DNA of 64,000 nt from Cryptosporangium aurantiacum (lineage in GTDB: Bacteria; Actinomycetota; Actinomycetes; Mycobacteriales; Cryptosporangiaceae): the NCBI RefSeq assembly GCF_900143005.1, contig NZ_FRCS01000001.1, positions 1,054,001 to 1,118,000 of the forward strand, given 5' to 3'. The first letter of the stretch is position 1; every line of letters begins with the position of its first letter. Shown here piece by piece: positions 1 to 10,174 of the stretch. The position numbers were made by a program, and so were the translations under genes. The notes beneath the pieces were generated by a model. The model ran no database searches. It saw nothing but the letters and a program-made list of their open reading frames with translations, and had not been told where the DNA came from.

Positions 1-498
1 GCGCAGGTGCAGGCCACCCGCCTGACCGGGCGCCTGGCCGAGCTGACCGGGGCCCGGCCGGTGTTCGTCCCGTCTCCGGGCCTGGTCGGGACGCCCGCGA
101 TCCGGCGCGCGCTCACCCAGGACGACGCGGTGGCCGCGGTGATGGCGCAGTGGAAGGAACTGACCGTCGCGCTGGTCGGCATCGGCAGCCTGGAGCCGTC
201 GCCGCTGCTGCTGCAGTCGGGGAACGCGGTCGCCGAGGCCGACCAGGACGAGCTCCGCGCGCTCGGCGCGGTCGGGGACGTCTGCCTGCGGTTCTTCGAC
301 GACCACGGCCGGCCGGTGAAGTCCCGGCTCGACCAGCGGGTCGTCGGGATCTCCAGCGCCGACCTGCGGACGATCGAGCGGCGGGTCGCGGTGGCCGGTG
401 GCGAGCGGAAGCTGTCGGCGGTCCGGGCCGCGCTGCTCAACGACTGGGTGAACGTGCTGATCACCGACGTCGACACCGCCGAACGCCTGGTCGCCTGA
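1..498 (+). CDS. SorC/DeoR-type sugar-responsive regulator, C-terminal part
   Basis: The reading frame is open from the first base, so the gene starts upstream and only its last 165 or so codons are present. What remains resembles the phosphosugar-binding domain of SorC/DeoR-type regulators: a GIGSLEPSPLL segment, a downstream DVCLRFFDDHGRPV stretch and a final LITDVDTAERLV strand-helix, as in the ribose-5-phosphate-isomerase-like fold. The N-terminal helix-turn-helix is outside the window, so the target operon cannot be named. The GTG at base 7 is internal, not a start. The family call is fairly safe; the ligand is unknown. Confidence 0.75.
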   Translation, partial: AQVQATRLTGRLAELTGARPVFVPSPGLVGTPAIRRALTQDDAVAAVMAQWKELTVALVGIGSLEPSPLLLQSGNAVAEADQDELRALGAVGDVCLRFFDDHGRPVKSRLDQRVVGISSADLRTIERRVAVAGGERKLSAVRAALLNDWVNVLITDVDTAERLVA

Positions 499-558
499 AC
501 AGAGTCGTTTCCGGTGCCAGTGGGGCGGCTATGACCAGTGTGGGAGGTGATCCGTCCG

Positions 559-951
559 ATGAGTACCGATTGTGAACCGACGGTCCAACTGGACGTAGAG
601 CACGAACCGATCCCCGCAGCGACCGCACAGGTGCGCGGCCGAGTCCGCGCGCTGCTGGCCCAGTGGCGCATCGGCGGCACGGCCGCCGAGGACATCCTGC
701 TCGTCGTGCACGAGATGGTCGCGAACGTGATCGACCACGCCCGGACGCCGTTCCGCCTCGCGGTGCAGCTCTGCGGCTCGTTCGTCCGGGTCTCGGTGCA
801 CGACGCCAGCCGGCGGCCGCTCGTCGTCCGGGCGTTCGATCCGGAAGCCACCCGGGGGCGCGGGCTGCCGCTGATCGCCGCGATCTCGGAGCGCTGGGGG
901 TGTTCTCAGCAGTCGGACGGCAAGACGGTCTGGGCTGCGATTCCGGTGTAG
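559..951 (+). CDS. Anti-sigma-factor-type ATP-binding protein (HATPase_c_2)
   Basis: A 130-residue GHKL ATPase domain of the RsbW/SpoIIAB kind. The N box reads HEMVANVIDHA, followed by a VSVHDAS strand (G1) and a GRGLPLIAAIS turn (G2). Such single-domain proteins bind a sigma factor or phosphorylate an anti-anti-sigma protein in the actinobacterial general-stress network. No sigma or STAS partner is adjacent, so the partner is unknown. The start is ATG 559: a strong Shine-Dalgarno, GGGAGGTGATCC at 542-553, lies just upstream and would be inside the coding sequence if GTG 538 were used. Confidence 0.8.
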   Translation: MSTDCEPTVQLDVEHEPIPAATAQVRGRVRALLAQWRIGGTAAEDILLVVHEMVANVIDHARTPFRLAVQLCGSFVRVSVHDASRRPLVVRAFDPEATRGRGLPLIAAISERWGCSQQSDGKTVWAAIPV

Positions 952-990
952 CGTCGCAAGCCCACACCGGGCGCTGGGATCGGAGCGGAC

Positions 991-1737
991 ATGGGCGCAC
1001 CGACGGTCACCGAGGTCGCGGCGGGCGTGCACTTCGTCGAGGGTGATGCGGTCAACTGGGTGGTGCTGACCGACGGCGACGCGCTCACGCTGATCGACGC
1101 CGGGTACCCCGCCGACGTCGACGCGGTGCGCCAGTCGCTCGACCTGATCGGCTGCCGGCCCGACCAGATCGCCGCCGTGCTGATCACCCACGGGCACGTC
1201 GACCACATCGGTTCGCTGCCCGCGCTGCTCAACGGATCAACGCCGGTCTACCTGTCGCAGCCCGAGGTCCGGCACGTGCACGGCGAGTACCGCGAACAGG
1301 CCACCCCGATCGACGTCGTCCGCAACCTGCACCGGCCCGGTTACCTCGGCTGGTCGCTGTACCTGGCGCGGTCCGGCGCCCTGAAGCACGTCACGCTGCC
1401 GGCCGCGGCCCCCTTCCCGTCGGACGGGCCGCTGAACGTGCCCGGCCGGCCGATTCCGGTGCCGACGCCGGGCCACACCTCCGGTCACACCTGCTACCTG
1501 CTGCCGGACGCGGGCGTGATCCTCACCGGCGACACGCTGGTCACCGGCCATCCGACGTCCCGGATCGAGGGCCCGCAACTGCTGGCGCCGATCTTCCACC
1601 ACGACCGGCAGCGCACGGTGGAGGCGCTGGACACGCTCGAAGCGCTGGACGCCGACATCGTCCTGCCCGGCCACGGCCCGGTGTACCGCGGCTCGATCCG
1701 CGAGGCCGCCGCACAGGCTCGCGAGCGCGCGGCCTAG
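991..1737 (+). CDS. MBL-fold metallo-hydrolase
   Basis: A 248-residue metallo-beta-lactamase-fold protein with the full metal-binding set: HGHVDH, the TPGHTSGHT histidine, the LTGDTL aspartate and the C-terminal PGHGPVY histidine. The fold covers glyoxalase II, lactonases and other hydrolases; the long middle segment, residues about 85-140, is typical of general MBL proteins with no assigned substrate. It has no signal peptide, so it is cytoplasmic. Its TAG stop shares the palindrome CTAG (1734-1737) with the stop of the convergent M16-like gene. Confidence 0.85.
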   Translation: MGAPTVTEVAAGVHFVEGDAVNWVVLTDGDALTLIDAGYPADVDAVRQSLDLIGCRPDQIAAVLITHGHVDHIGSLPALLNGSTPVYLSQPEVRHVHGEYREQATPIDVVRNLHRPGYLGWSLYLARSGALKHVTLPAAAPFPSDGPLNVPGRPIPVPTPGHTSGHTCYLLPDAGVILTGDTLVTGHPTSRIEGPQLLAPIFHHDRQRTVEALDTLEALDADIVLPGHGPVYRGSIREAAAQARERAA

Positions 1738-3245
1738 CTTTTCCGGCGGCGGAGCAGGCCGCCACGCTTCTCCGGCGGCGGGTCCGGCGTGGGCGGCGCC
1801 GGCCGGGGAATCGTCGACGGGTCGCGCGGGGGGAGCCGGACCACGAGGTGCGGCGGTAGGCCGGCGCCGATGTGGTGCAGCAAGCCGGGGTCGGCCGCGA
1901 TCATCGTCGGTTCGACCGCGACCCGCATGCCGTCGTGCCCGACCAGTTGCCGACCGCCGTCCGGCCAGACCAGCATCGCGGCGCACTCCGTGTACCGGAC
2001 GGTCGCCGCCTGGTCGCCGATGACGCGGCTGACGCCGGCCGGGCCGATGACGAACCGATCGTTCGGGTCGTCGATCACCGGGTAGGCGCCGCCCTCGACG
2101 ACGGTCTCGGAGGTGATCGGCGCGACCGCGTAGCCGGCCCAGTCCGCGGTGTGGTCCTCCGGCACCAGCAGCAGCCCGGTGCGCAGCGCCTGCGCCGCGA
2201 CCGCCCGCACCTCGTCCAGCGTCACGGCGCCGAGCTGAGCCGTGCGCTCCTCCGGTGAGTGGATCGGACGTCCGGTGAGCAGGTTCGTGACCAGCCCGGA
2301 GAGCGACGCGGCGGCGGCGTCCGGATGCTGCAGGTCGCCCTGCGCGGCGGCGATCACCGCGTCCACCTCGGTCTGCTCGATCCGGCCGACGGCGAGCGTG
2401 TGCAGCGCGTCGACCATTCCCCCGAGAACCGCACTCTGCTTCTCCGGCAGCGCGTCGGCGATCGCGGTCACGATCGCGGTGTCGTGCGGATGGGCGGTGT
2501 ACCCGGCGGCCGTGGTGTACGAGAGGCCGTCGGCCTGGCGTAACTCGCGGAACAGCTCGCGCTGCAGCACCTCGGCGTAGACCATCGCGGCCGGGCCGCG
2601 GGGGACGACCGCGTCGAACGCGGTGCCGTTCATCGGGGCCTGGAAGAACGCGGGCGTGACCGGCAGTGCGGACGTGACCGGCGGCGGCGCCCAGCGTCGT
2701 CCGCTCGGCAGGGGCAGGCGCAGACCGGCCGGGACGCCGTCACCGGCGATCCACAGCCCGGCGTTCTCCCGGGTGAACCAGGTTCCCACCCAGTGCCGGA
2801 TCTCGTCCGGGGTGAGGTTCGGGACGCCGTACTCCGGGTAGCCGGCCAGTCCGAAGCCACGCGCCCCGTACCGCCAGAGCGCGAGCACCTCCGACGGCGA
2901 GGGCGACTTGCCCGCCTGCTCGGTCCGCAGGACCTGCTTCTCCACCTCCAGCCGTTCGAACGGTAGCGCGGAGAGCGCCTCGCACACCCCGGTGAGGAAC
3001 GCGACCACGTCCTGCTCGCTGCCGCGCAGGTGGAACTCGGTGGTCGCGGCGCCGGTGCGTCCGTTGTAGTGGTAGTCGGCCTGCCCGGTCCGGAACAGCG
3101 CGAGGTGCTCGACCACGTGGGTGATCCCGGCGCGAGCGAGGACCTCGTCCGCGTAGCCGACGCGGAACACCAGCCCCGCGTGCATCTGCCCCGACACCGG
3201 CGCGATCAGCGTCGGAACGCCGTCGACCTCGGTTTCCTTGATCAC
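1734..3245 (-). CDS. M16-family (insulinase-like) metallopeptidase
   Basis: 503 residues. The inverted zinc motif HxxEH is present as HVVEH (His43, Glu46, His47), and a possible third ligand lies in the EVEKQVLRTE helix near residues 101-110. It is therefore a plausible active M16 peptidase N-domain, followed by an M16 C-domain-like region to about residue 350 and a further 150 residues ending in a proline- and arginine-rich tail. No signal peptide is seen, so an intracellular role is likely. The ATG overlaps the stop of the upstream gene by four bases (ATGA), so the two are co-translated. The substrate is unknown. Confidence 0.75.
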   Translation of the reverse strand: MIKETEVDGVPTLIAPVSGQMHAGLVFRVGYADEVLARAGITHVVEHLALFRTGQADYHYNGRTGAATTEFHLRGSEQDVVAFLTGVCEALSALPFERLEVEKQVLRTEQAGKSPSPSEVLALWRYGARGFGLAGYPEYGVPNLTPDEIRHWVGTWFTRENAGLWIAGDGVPAGLRLPLPSGRRWAPPPVTSALPVTPAFFQAPMNGTAFDAVVPRGPAAMVYAEVLQRELFRELRQADGLSYTTAAGYTAHPHDTAIVTAIADALPEKQSAVLGGMVDALHTLAVGRIEQTEVDAVIAAAQGDLQHPDAAAASLSGLVTNLLTGRPIHSPEERTAQLGAVTLDEVRAVAAQALRTGLLLVPEDHTADWAGYAVAPITSETVVEGGAYPVIDDPNDRFVIGPAGVSRVIGDQAATVRYTECAAMLVWPDGGRQLVGHDGMRVAVEPTMIAADPGLLHHIGAGLPPHLVVRLPPRDPSTIPRPAPPTPDPPPEKRGGLLRRRKS

Positions 3246-4192
3246 TGTCCCCCGCCCTCCGCCAGCGCCCAGGTCCGGAACTCGTAGAACTTCTCGGCCG
3301 GGTCACCGAGATGGTCCCAATAGACGTCGCAGGCGAAGTCGCCCATCAGCCGGAAGAACGGTGCCGTCGACCGCTGGTCGCCGAGCAGGCCGAAGAACAC
3401 AGCGAATGCGTTGACCGCGGTGACCCAGCGGGGCTCGAGGCGGAACTGCGGGTTCAGTACGGACCGCTGAGCGGCGGCCCACACCTCGGCCGCGGCGCTC
3501 TGCAGATACGCCCTGACTTCGTTGTCGTCCATCGTGGTCCACCGTTCCAGGTGAGCCTGCGGGACGAGGGCGCCGGACAGGGAGCCCGGCGGTGCGGCGG
3601 CAGCCTGCTCGCGGGCGAACTGATAGAGCGCCTCCCAGCTCCCGCCCCACTTCGGGCAGAGCTGCTGGATCATGCAGAGCTGGGAACCGTAGTGGTGGGG
3701 ATCGGTCCGCGAGAGTCGGGCGTACCGGCGGAGTGCCTCGGCCTGCCCCAGTTCGAGCCCGCGAGCGGTGAGCAGACGGTACTCCCAGGCCGACACCGCA
3801 CTCGGATCCCGAGCGGTGACGTCCATCAGCGTCTGCTCCGCCTCCCGCAGATGGTGGTGGAAGGCGGCGAACTGGTCTCGGCTCACCCGGGACGCCGCGT
3901 AGCTCGTCCGGGCGCGCCAGCCGACCTGGACCAGGCTGGCGCCGAGCAGCGTGCCGCCCAGCGCCGAGGGCTCCCGCGCGACCACCTGCCGGAGGAACTG
4001 GTCGGCACCCGGGATGTCGCTCGCGATGCGGACGGCGAGCGAAACCGCCCCCGGGTGGCGTAACTGAGCGAATGCGCCGGCGATCGCCGTCCAGTCGCCC
4101 GCGCGGGTCGCGGCCTCGAACACGTACAACTCGGGATGCCAGGTACTGCGGTGGAACTGCGGGGGTAAGGACTGCTCATCCTCGGTCGGCAC
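3242..4192 (-). CDS. Uncharacterised helical-repeat protein next to M16 peptidase
   Basis: A 316-residue soluble protein of amphipathic helices with regularly spaced W/Y/A positions (for example WTAIAGAFAQL, ALRRYARLSR, FYEFRTWAL), suggesting a TPR-like solenoid. I cannot assign a named family with confidence. The reading frame extends upstream to 4336 but would then overlap the divergent histidine kinase start. I chose GTG 4192, which places an acidic VPTEDEQ leader before the conserved-looking HPELYVFEAA. It is translationally coupled to the downstream M16-like gene (overlap 3242-3245), so it may be an adaptor or substrate-handling partner of that peptidase; this is inference. Confidence 0.6.
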   Translation of the reverse strand: MPTEDEQSLPPQFHRSTWHPELYVFEAATRAGDWTAIAGAFAQLRHPGAVSLAVRIASDIPGADQFLRQVVAREPSALGGTLLGASLVQVGWRARTSYAASRVSRDQFAAFHHHLREAEQTLMDVTARDPSAVSAWEYRLLTARGLELGQAEALRRYARLSRTDPHHYGSQLCMIQQLCPKWGGSWEALYQFAREQAAAAPPGSLSGALVPQAHLERWTTMDDNEVRAYLQSAAAEVWAAAQRSVLNPQFRLEPRWVTAVNAFAVFFGLLGDQRSTAPFFRLMGDFACDVYWDHLGDPAEKFYEFRTWALAEGGGQ

Positions 4193-4242
4193 GCGGGTGA
4201 TCGTAGCGATGCCGCAGCGTCCCTCCGGCGGGAGGACGCGCG

Positions 4243-7179
4243 TTGTCGACGGCGAGAAACACTTCAGGACGCACGCTCGAGGCCGATGGTCTGGTGCGGT
4301 GCGGGTGCTCTTCGGGAGCAGCCGCACGCCGACCACCAGGGGACGAGGGGGCTGCGCTGGCTGGCGGGGGGACGGCGCCGACCGCCGCAGGTCCGGACGG
4401 CTCGTCGTCCGGGCCCCGCTCCCGCGCCCGGCTGACCGTCGGACGGTTGCTGACGACCGGGTTCGTGCTCGCGATGGCCGCGCTCGCGGTCATCGGTCTG
4501 AGCGCGTACGTGCGCATCGGGACGCTGATCCGCGACCAGGAGCCGGTCGACCACAGCTACGACGTCCTGTACCGGATCGAGATCGTCCGGGAGCGGATGC
4601 TGGACGCCGAACGCGGCCAGCGCGGGTACGTCATCACCGGCCGGGACAGCTACCTCTATCCGTACCGCAGGGCGATCGCCGCGCTCCCGACCGACCTGGA
4701 GGAGCTGCGCGCGGCCGTGGCCGACAACCCGCGGCAGCTGCGGGTACTCGAGGCGCTCGAGGTTCCGGTGCGGGTCAAGCTCGCGGTGATGGCCCGGACC
4801 GTGGAGCTCCGCCGGGACAGCGGATTCCCGGCCGCCCAGGCGTTCACGGTGTCCGGCCAGGGGTCGGCGGCGATGATCCAGATCGCGTCCCGGCTGGAGT
4901 CGATGCGCACCGAGGAACTCCGGCTCCTGGCGGAGCGCCGCACGGCGAGCGCGGTCAGCGCGCGGCACACCCGGGCGCTGATCGTCTGGGGGTCGCTGGC
5001 GGCGCTCGTCCTGTTCGGCGTCGGGGCCTGGTGGGTGACCCGGCGCATCACCCGGCCGATCGGCGAGATCACCGCGGCGGCCAACCGCATCACGGCCGGC
5101 GACCTGAGCCGCCCCGCGCACGTGTCCGGCCCGGTGGAGCTGGAGCGGATGGGGGAGGCCGTCAACACGTCGATCGAGGCGATCTCGCAGGCCAGGGACG
5201 TGGCGATCGCCGCGGCCGCGGCCAAGTCCGCGTTCCTGGCGACGATGAGCCACGAGATCCGGACACCGATGAACGCGGTGATCGGCATGACCGGGCTGCT
5301 GATGGACACCGACCTCGACGGCGAGCAGCGCGAGTTCGTCAAGACGGTCCGGGACTCGGGCGAGGCGCTGCTCGGGATCATCAACGACATCCTGGACTTC
5401 TCGAAGATCGAGTCCGGCGAGCTCGAACTCGACGATGTGCCGTTCGACCTGCGCGAATGCATGGACAGCGCGCTGGCGCTGGTGGCGCTCGACGCCGAAC
5501 GCAAGGGCCTGGAGCTGGTCGGCGGCCTCGACCCGCAGACGCCGCCGATCCTGCACGGTGACGTGACCCGGCTGCGGCAGATCATGGTGAACCTGCTCAG
5601 CAACGCGGTGAAGTTCACCGCCGCGGGCGAGGTCGTGCTGTCGGTCAGCGGCCGGCGCCTGGACGAGAGCCCGGACGGGCCGGTCGCGCTGGTCGCGGAG
5701 GTGCGCGACACCGGGCCGGGCATTCCGGCCGACCGGATGGATCGGGTGTTCCGCTCGTTCGCGCAGGTCGACTCGTCCACGACCCGGGTCTACGGCGGGA
5801 CCGGGCTGGGGCTGGCGATCAGCCGCAGGCTGGCCCACGCGATGGACGGCGACCTCACCGTGGAGAGCGAGGTCGGCGTCGGCTCGACGTTCACGCTGAC
5901 CGCGCGGCTGCGCGCCAGCCCGGACGCCGATCTCCGGCCGCCCGACCACGCCGCGCTGGCCGACGCGCACGCCCTGGTCGTCGACGACAACGCGACGAAC
6001 CGGCGGGTGCTACGCGCGCAGCTGGCCGGCTGGGGGATGCGGTGCACCGACGTCGGTTCCGCGGCCGAGGCGCTGGAGCTGGTCCGGGACCCGGCGCAGT
6101 TCGACGTCGCCGTGCTGGACATGCACATGCCCGAGATGGACGGGGCGCAACTCGCCGCCGCACTCCGGAGCTCCGAGGCGACCGCGGACCTGCCGCTGAT
6201 CCTGCTGACCAGCGTCGTCTGGCGTCCGCGGCCGGACCAGCAGCGCCTGTTCGACGCGGTGCTGATCAAACCCGCCAGGGGCGGCGCGCTGCACGCCACG
6301 CTGGCCAGGGCGGTGGCGCGGACCGAGGATCTGGGCCCGGAGTCGCCGGGGGCACCGATCGGACCCTCGCCGACGCCGCTGCGCGTGCTGCTCGCCGAGG
6401 ACAACCCCGTGAACCAGAAGGTCGCCCAGCTGATGCTGGGGAAGCAGGGGCACCTGGTGGACACCGTCGCCGACGGACAGGAAGCGGTCGAGGCGGTGCT
6501 GCGCGCGCCGTACGACGTCGTGCTGATGGACGTGCAGATGCCGACGATGGACGGCTTGGAGGCGACCCGGCGGATCCGCAGCGAGATCCCCGCCGACCGG
6601 CAGCCGTACATCGTCGCGATGACCGCGAGCGTCCTGGTCGAGGACAAGGCGGCCTGTCGCTCCGCCGGGATGGACAGCTACCTCCCCAAGCCGGTGCGCG
6701 CCGACGACCTGCGCCGGACGCTCGACGAGTTCGCCCGCGGCCGTCCCGATCCCGGCCCCGACGTGGCTGCCGAAGGGGCGGGGCGACCCGAGGACCAGGA
6801 GACCAGCATCCGGCGTCGGTTCGCCGAGTTCGCCGGACCGGCCCCGGAGGAGCACGAGAAGGCGTTGCTGGCCGAGATGGTCGGGGCGTTCGTCCGGACC
6901 GCACCGGAGACGCTCGCCGCGCTCCGCGACGCCGTCCACGCCGGGGACGCCCGCGCGGTGGCCGCGCGGGCGCACAAGCTCAAGGGCTCGGCGTCGAACA
7001 TCGGGGCCGGCGCGCTGGCCGAGGTCTGCGCGAGCTTCGAGGAGATGGCCACGCTCGGGCAGCTGTCGGCGACGACCGACCACGACCCGGCGCTCGACCG
7101 TGCTGCCGAGGAGCTCGACCAGGCCCGACGCGTGCTGTCGGACCTGATCGCCGGGTTGTCACCGGGGCCGCGGGTCTAG
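4243..7179 (+). CDS. CHASE3 hybrid histidine kinase with two receivers and an HPt domain
   Basis: 978 residues. Order: basic leader, membrane helix about 66-88, periplasm-side CHASE3-like sensor helices about 95-245 ([11 protein letters not shown]), second membrane helix about 246-268, HAMP about 262-315, HisKA with phospho-acceptor His337 in [10 protein letters not shown], and HATPase_c with the usual DTGPGIP and GTGLGLAI boxes. Receiver 1 (Asp626 in [11 protein letters not shown]) and receiver 2 (Asp763 in [11 protein letters not shown]) follow, then HPt with His911 in [10 protein letters not shown]. All phospho-relay residues are present, so the whole relay could run in one chain. The start is TTG 4243, with GGAGGA at 4231-4236. 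No output regulator is adjacent, so the end target lies elsewhere. Confidence 0.9.
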   Translation: MSTARNTSGRTLEADGLVRCGCSSGAAARRPPGDEGAALAGGGTAPTAAGPDGSSSGPRSRARLTVGRLLTTGFVLAMAALAVIGLSAYVRIGTLIRDQEPVDHSYDVLYRIEIVRERMLDAERGQRGYVITGRDSYLYPYRRAIAALPTDLEELRAAVADNPRQLRVLEALEVPVRVKLAVMARTVELRRDSGFPAAQAFTVSGQGSAAMIQIASRLESMRTEELRLLAERRTASAVSARHTRALIVWGSLAALVLFGVGAWWVTRRITRPIGEITAAANRITAGDLSRPAHVSGPVELERMGEAVNTSIEAISQARDVAIAAAAAKSAFLATMSHEIRTPMNAVIGMTGLLMDTDLDGEQREFVKTVRDSGEALLGIINDILDFSKIESGELELDDVPFDLRECMDSALALVALDAERKGLELVGGLDPQTPPILHGDVTRLRQIMVNLLSNAVKFTAAGEVVLSVSGRRLDESPDGPVALVAEVRDTGPGIPADRMDRVFRSFAQVDSSTTRVYGGTGLGLAISRRLAHAMDGDLTVESEVGVGSTFTLTARLRASPDADLRPPDHAALADAHALVVDDNATNRRVLRAQLAGWGMRCTDVGSAAEALELVRDPAQFDVAVLDMHMPEMDGAQLAAALRSSEATADLPLILLTSVVWRPRPDQQRLFDAVLIKPARGGALHATLARAVARTEDLGPESPGAPIGPSPTPLRVLLAEDNPVNQKVAQLMLGKQGHLVDTVADGQEAVEAVLRAPYDVVLMDVQMPTMDGLEATRRIRSEIPADRQPYIVAMTASVLVEDKAACRSAGMDSYLPKPVRADDLRRTLDEFARGRPDPGPDVAAEGAGRPEDQETSIRRRFAEFAGPAPEEHEKALLAEMVGAFVRTAPETLAALRDAVHAGDARAVAARAHKLKGSASNIGAGALAEVCASFEEMATLGQLSATTDHDPALDRAAEELDQARRVLSDLIAGLSPGPRV

Positions 7180-7535
7180 AACGCGAACGGCCCCTCGGGG
7201 GTGTGCTGTCGGAACACCAGCGCCCAGTTCGAGCCTTCCCAGGTGTAGAGCGACGTGATCCAGGCGCGGTAGTCCGGCAGCCAGGCGCCGTCGGCGCGCG
7301 CGTGGTAGTGGATCAGGACGCTCCCGCCGTCGACGAGCAGCAGCCGCGGCTCGGACAGCTCGTACGTCAGCGCCTCGTGCTGCTCCCACCGCACGATCAG
7401 CTCGTCGCGGTTCACCACACCGGTCGGCAGCACGACGTAACCGTCGGACGTCATGTGCCGCGCGTAGAAGCCCGCAGCCCGGCCCTCGCTCAGCTCTTCC
7501 CAGAAGTGCTGTTCCAGCTTCCAGGCCTGATCCAT
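7176..7535 (-). CDS. NTF2-like (SnoaL/DUF4440-type) protein
   Basis: 119 residues with the small cone fold pattern of nuclear-transport-factor-2-like proteins: an N-terminal helix ([12 protein letters not shown]), a VVNRDEL helix, then alternating strands ending in [15 protein letters not shown]. Such proteins act as small-molecule isomerases or hydrolases, or as ligand sensors; nothing here decides which. The start is ATG 7535 because GAGGAG lies seven bases upstream; the earlier ATG 7550 would place that site in the coding region. The stop shares CTAG (7176-7179) with the convergent histidine kinase. Confidence 0.65.
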   Translation of the reverse strand: MDQAWKLEQHFWEELSEGRAAGFYARHMTSDGYVVLPTGVVNRDELIVRWEQHEALTYELSEPRLLLVDGGSVLIHYHARADGAWLPDYRAWITSLYTWEGSNWALVFRQHTPEGPFAF

Positions 7536-7602
7536 CGTCGCGCTCCTCATCCCGTCTCCGGCGAGTCTAAGCGGTGCTCCTATCGACCTGCGGGCCGATC
7601 GT

Positions 7603-8247
7603 TCACCAGCTGTCGACGTGAAGGACCTCGTCGAGAGGTTGACGGGCGGCCGGCTTGAACGTATCGCCGGTGTAGAACGCGGTCGGGATCAGCGCCGCCT
7701 GGGCGATGCCCTCCGGGATACCGAGCAGCGACGAGATCGCCTCCTCGTGCCGCAGGTGGAGCGTCGTCCAGGCGGTACCGAGGCCGCGGGCACGCGCGGC
7801 GAGCATGTAGCTCCAGGCCGCGGGCAGGATCGAACCCCACAGCCCGGCCTGGTTGCCCGCGCCGAGCGAACCGGCCTTGATGCAGGGGAGGACCAGGACC
7901 GGCACCTCCGCCATGTGGTCGGCGAGGTACTGCCCGGACGTCCCGATCCGCTGCTGCACCGCGGCCCGCTCCGGGTCGTCCGCGTACAGCACGCCCGCCG
8001 AGCGCCCGGACGCGATGTACCGCTCCCAGGAGTCCGCGTAGTAGTCGGCGATCGCCTTGCGCTTGTCGGCGTCGGTGACGACGACCCAGTGCCAGTCCTG
8101 GCGGTTCGAACCGCTCGGTGCCTGGAGGGCGATCTCCAGGCACTCGCGGATCAGCTCCAGCGGTACCGGGCGGGTGAGGTCGAGGCGCTTGCGAACGCTG
8201 CGGGTCGTGGTCAGCAGCTCATCCGGCGTCAACGGCAGAACGGTCAT
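7603..8247 (-). CDS. Nitroreductase-family FMN oxidoreductase
   Basis: 214 residues, the typical length of the family. Features: the N-terminal SVRKRLDLTRPV box (FMN phosphate contact), the APSGSNRQDWHWVVV segment, a central hydrophobic dimer region, and the C-terminal GIPEGIAQAALIPTAF stretch (nicotinamide/flavin side). It likely reduces nitro or quinone-like substrates with NAD(P)H as an FMN dimer. It starts nine bases after galT on the same strand, so it may be read from the galactose operon, although no functional link to galactose is evident. Confidence 0.85.
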   Translation of the reverse strand: MTVLPLTPDELLTTTRSVRKRLDLTRPVPLELIRECLEIALQAPSGSNRQDWHWVVVTDADKRKAIADYYADSWERYIASGRSAGVLYADDPERAAVQQRIGTSGQYLADHMAEVPVLVLPCIKAGSLGAGNQAGLWGSILPAAWSYMLAARARGLGTAWTTLHLRHEEAISSLLGIPEGIAQAALIPTAFYTGDTFKPAARQPLDEVLHVDSW

Positions 8248-8256
8248 ACCGGAAGG

Positions 8257-9354
8257 CTAAGCCGTCTCGCCGCGGAGCGAGGCGGCGGCCCGCTCCGGAG
8301 CGATGTCGTTGATCCAGACCGCGGCGCCGGACTCCGAACCGGCCAGATACTTGAGCTTGCCCGGCGCGCGCCGGATCGAGAACACCTGCAGGGCCAGGTG
8401 CCAGAGGTCGCGGTCCTGCCGCACCGGCGCCTGCTGCCAGCCCGCGATGTACGGCGCCGGGGTGTCGAACAGCCCGTCGAAGCGGCGCAGCACCGCCGGG
8501 TACAGCTCGGAGAGCTCGGCCAGCTCCGGCTCGTCCAGCGCGGGCAGGTCGGGGACGTGCCGGTGCGGAACGATCATCACCTCGTAGGGCCACCGCGCGG
8601 CGAACGGCACGTACGCGGTGAAGTGCGAGCCCTTCTCGACGATCCGGGCGCCGTCGGCCTGCTCGGCGGCGAGCAGCGCGCACTGCAGGCACTCGCCGGT
8701 CGCGTCGTGGTGGTCGCGCAGCGACTGTCGGATGCGATCCATCCGCGGCGGCACGAACGGGTACGCGTAGATCTGCCCGTGCGGGTGGGAGAGCGTCACG
8801 CCGATCTCCTCGCCCCGGTTCTCGAAGCTGAAGACGTACTCGACGCCGTCGATCCGGCCCAGGGCCTCGGTCCGCTGCGCCAGCGCGTCGAGCACCGTGC
8901 GGACCCTGGCGGCGGGCAGGCGGGAGAACGCTCCGTTGTGGTCGCTGGTGAAACAGACGACCTCGCACCGCCCGTTGCCCGGTTCGGTGTGGAACAGGCC
9001 GGTCAGCGACGACTCCACCGGGGTCGACGTCGAGAGCGAGGGGAACCGGTTCTCGAACACCACGACGTCGTAGTCGGACGCCGGGATCTCGGTCTGGTGC
9101 GTCGCGCCGTTCAGTTGCTCAGTACGGGTCGGGCAGAGCGGGCACTGGTCGGTCGGCGGCAGGAACGTGCGGGTCTGCCGGTGACCGGCGATCACCACCC
9201 ACTCCCCGGCCAGCGCGTCCCAGCGCCGCTCGGACGTGCTGACCACGTGCGGCAGGCCGCGCTCGTCGACCGCGGACCGGTCCTTGCCCGGCGCGTCGTC
9301 GAAGTAGAACAGCTCCCGTCCGTCGGAGAGGTGGGTCTCGGAGATGTTGCTCAT
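8257..9354 (-). CDS. galT: Galactose-1-phosphate uridylyltransferase
   Basis: 365 residues, Leloir pathway: exchanges UMP between UDP-glucose and galactose-1-phosphate. The active-site HPHGQIYAYPF motif carries the catalytic histidine, and the N-terminal CPLCP pair matches the zinc site of GalT. RPYEVMIVPHRHVPDL and HFTAYVPFAARWP are further family hallmarks. It lies 22 bases after the DeoR-type regulator and is the last sugar gene of the galactoside operon, whose product galactokinase supplies its substrate. galE is not seen in the window. Confidence 0.95.
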   Translation of the reverse strand: MSNISETHLSDGRELFYFDDAPGKDRSAVDERGLPHVVSTSERRWDALAGEWVVIAGHRQTRTFLPPTDQCPLCPTRTEQLNGATHQTEIPASDYDVVVFENRFPSLSTSTPVESSLTGLFHTEPGNGRCEVVCFTSDHNGAFSRLPAARVRTVLDALAQRTEALGRIDGVEYVFSFENRGEEIGVTLSHPHGQIYAYPFVPPRMDRIRQSLRDHHDATGECLQCALLAAEQADGARIVEKGSHFTAYVPFAARWPYEVMIVPHRHVPDLPALDEPELAELSELYPAVLRRFDGLFDTPAPYIAGWQQAPVRQDRDLWHLALQVFSIRRAPGKLKYLAGSESGAAVWINDIAPERAAASLRGETA

Positions 9355-9376
9355 GTGCGGTCCTCGACGGCGGGGG

Positions 9377-10174
9377 TCACTGGGCTGCGTGATCGGCTGC
9401 GACGTCGACGACGATGAGTTCGCCGACGGCTTCGGCCAGGATGTCGTTCGCGGCGGGGGGAAGGCCGCGGTCGGTGATCAGGACATCGGCGGTGGACAGC
9501 GGCCCGAAGTCCGCGAGCCCGACGATGCCCCACTTGGTGGAGTCGGCGAGCACCACGACCTCGCGTGCGCTGTTGATCAGCGCCCGGTTGGTCTGGGCCT
9601 CGGCCAGGTTCGGCGTGGTGAGCCCGGCCACCGCGTCCATGCCGTGCATACCGATGAACAGCTGGTCGACGTGGAGCGACGCGATCGACTGGTCGGCGAC
9701 CGGCCCCACCAGCGCCGCACTGGGCGTCCGTACTCCACCGGTGAGGATGACCGTGAACCCGGCCCTGGGCGCCTGGGCCTCCAGGATGTCGGCGACCGTC
9801 GTCGAGTTCGTCACCACGGTCAGTTCGGGGATCGCGGTGATGTGCCGGGCCAGCGTCCACGTGGTGGTACCGGCGGACAGCGCGATCGCGGTGCCCGGCG
9901 TGATCAGCTCGGCCGCGCGGGCGGCGATCGCTTCCTTCGCCGGCTGCTGCAGCGCGCTCTTCACCGCGAAGCCGGGCTCGTCGGTGCGGCGCGAGTTGGC
10001 CAGCACCGCGCCGCCGTGCACCTTGTGGAGCACGCCGGACTTGGCCAGCACCTCCAGGTCCCGGCGGATCGTCATGTCGGAGACGCCGAGCAGCTCGGTG
10101 AGGTCGCTGACCCGCACGCCGCCGCCGCGCCGGATCTCCTCGACGATGCGGGCCTGCCGCTGACTAGCCAGCAT
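9377..10174 (-). CDS. DeoR/GlpR-family transcriptional regulator of the galactose operon
   Basis: 265 residues. The N-terminal winged helix contains the DeoR signature (VSDLTELLGVSDMTIRRDLEVLAKSGVLHKVHGGA), followed by a phosphosugar-sensing domain (ALSAGTTTWTLARHI, TNSTTVADIL, FIGMHGMDAVAGLTTPN). Its ATG overlaps the 3' end of galK by 11 bases, so it is translationally coupled and made with the enzymes it probably controls. By family precedent it would repress, with relief by a phosphorylated sugar such as galactose-1-phosphate; this is inference from position. Confidence 0.9.
   Translation of the reverse strand: MLASQRQARIVEEIRRGGGVRVSDLTELLGVSDMTIRRDLEVLAKSGVLHKVHGGAVLANSRRTDEPGFAVKSALQQPAKEAIAARAAELITPGTAIALSAGTTTWTLARHITAIPELTVVTNSTTVADILEAQAPRAGFTVILTGGVRTPSAALVGPVADQSIASLHVDQLFIGMHGMDAVAGLTTPNLAEAQTNRALINSAREVVVLADSTKWGIVGLADFGPLSTADVLITDRGLPPAANDILAEAVGELIVVDVAADHAAQ

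Noticed and set aside
3242-4336. Longer form of the helical-repeat protein
   Set aside because: It would overlap the divergent histidine kinase start and its Shine-Dalgarno; the extra residues look like non-coding translation.
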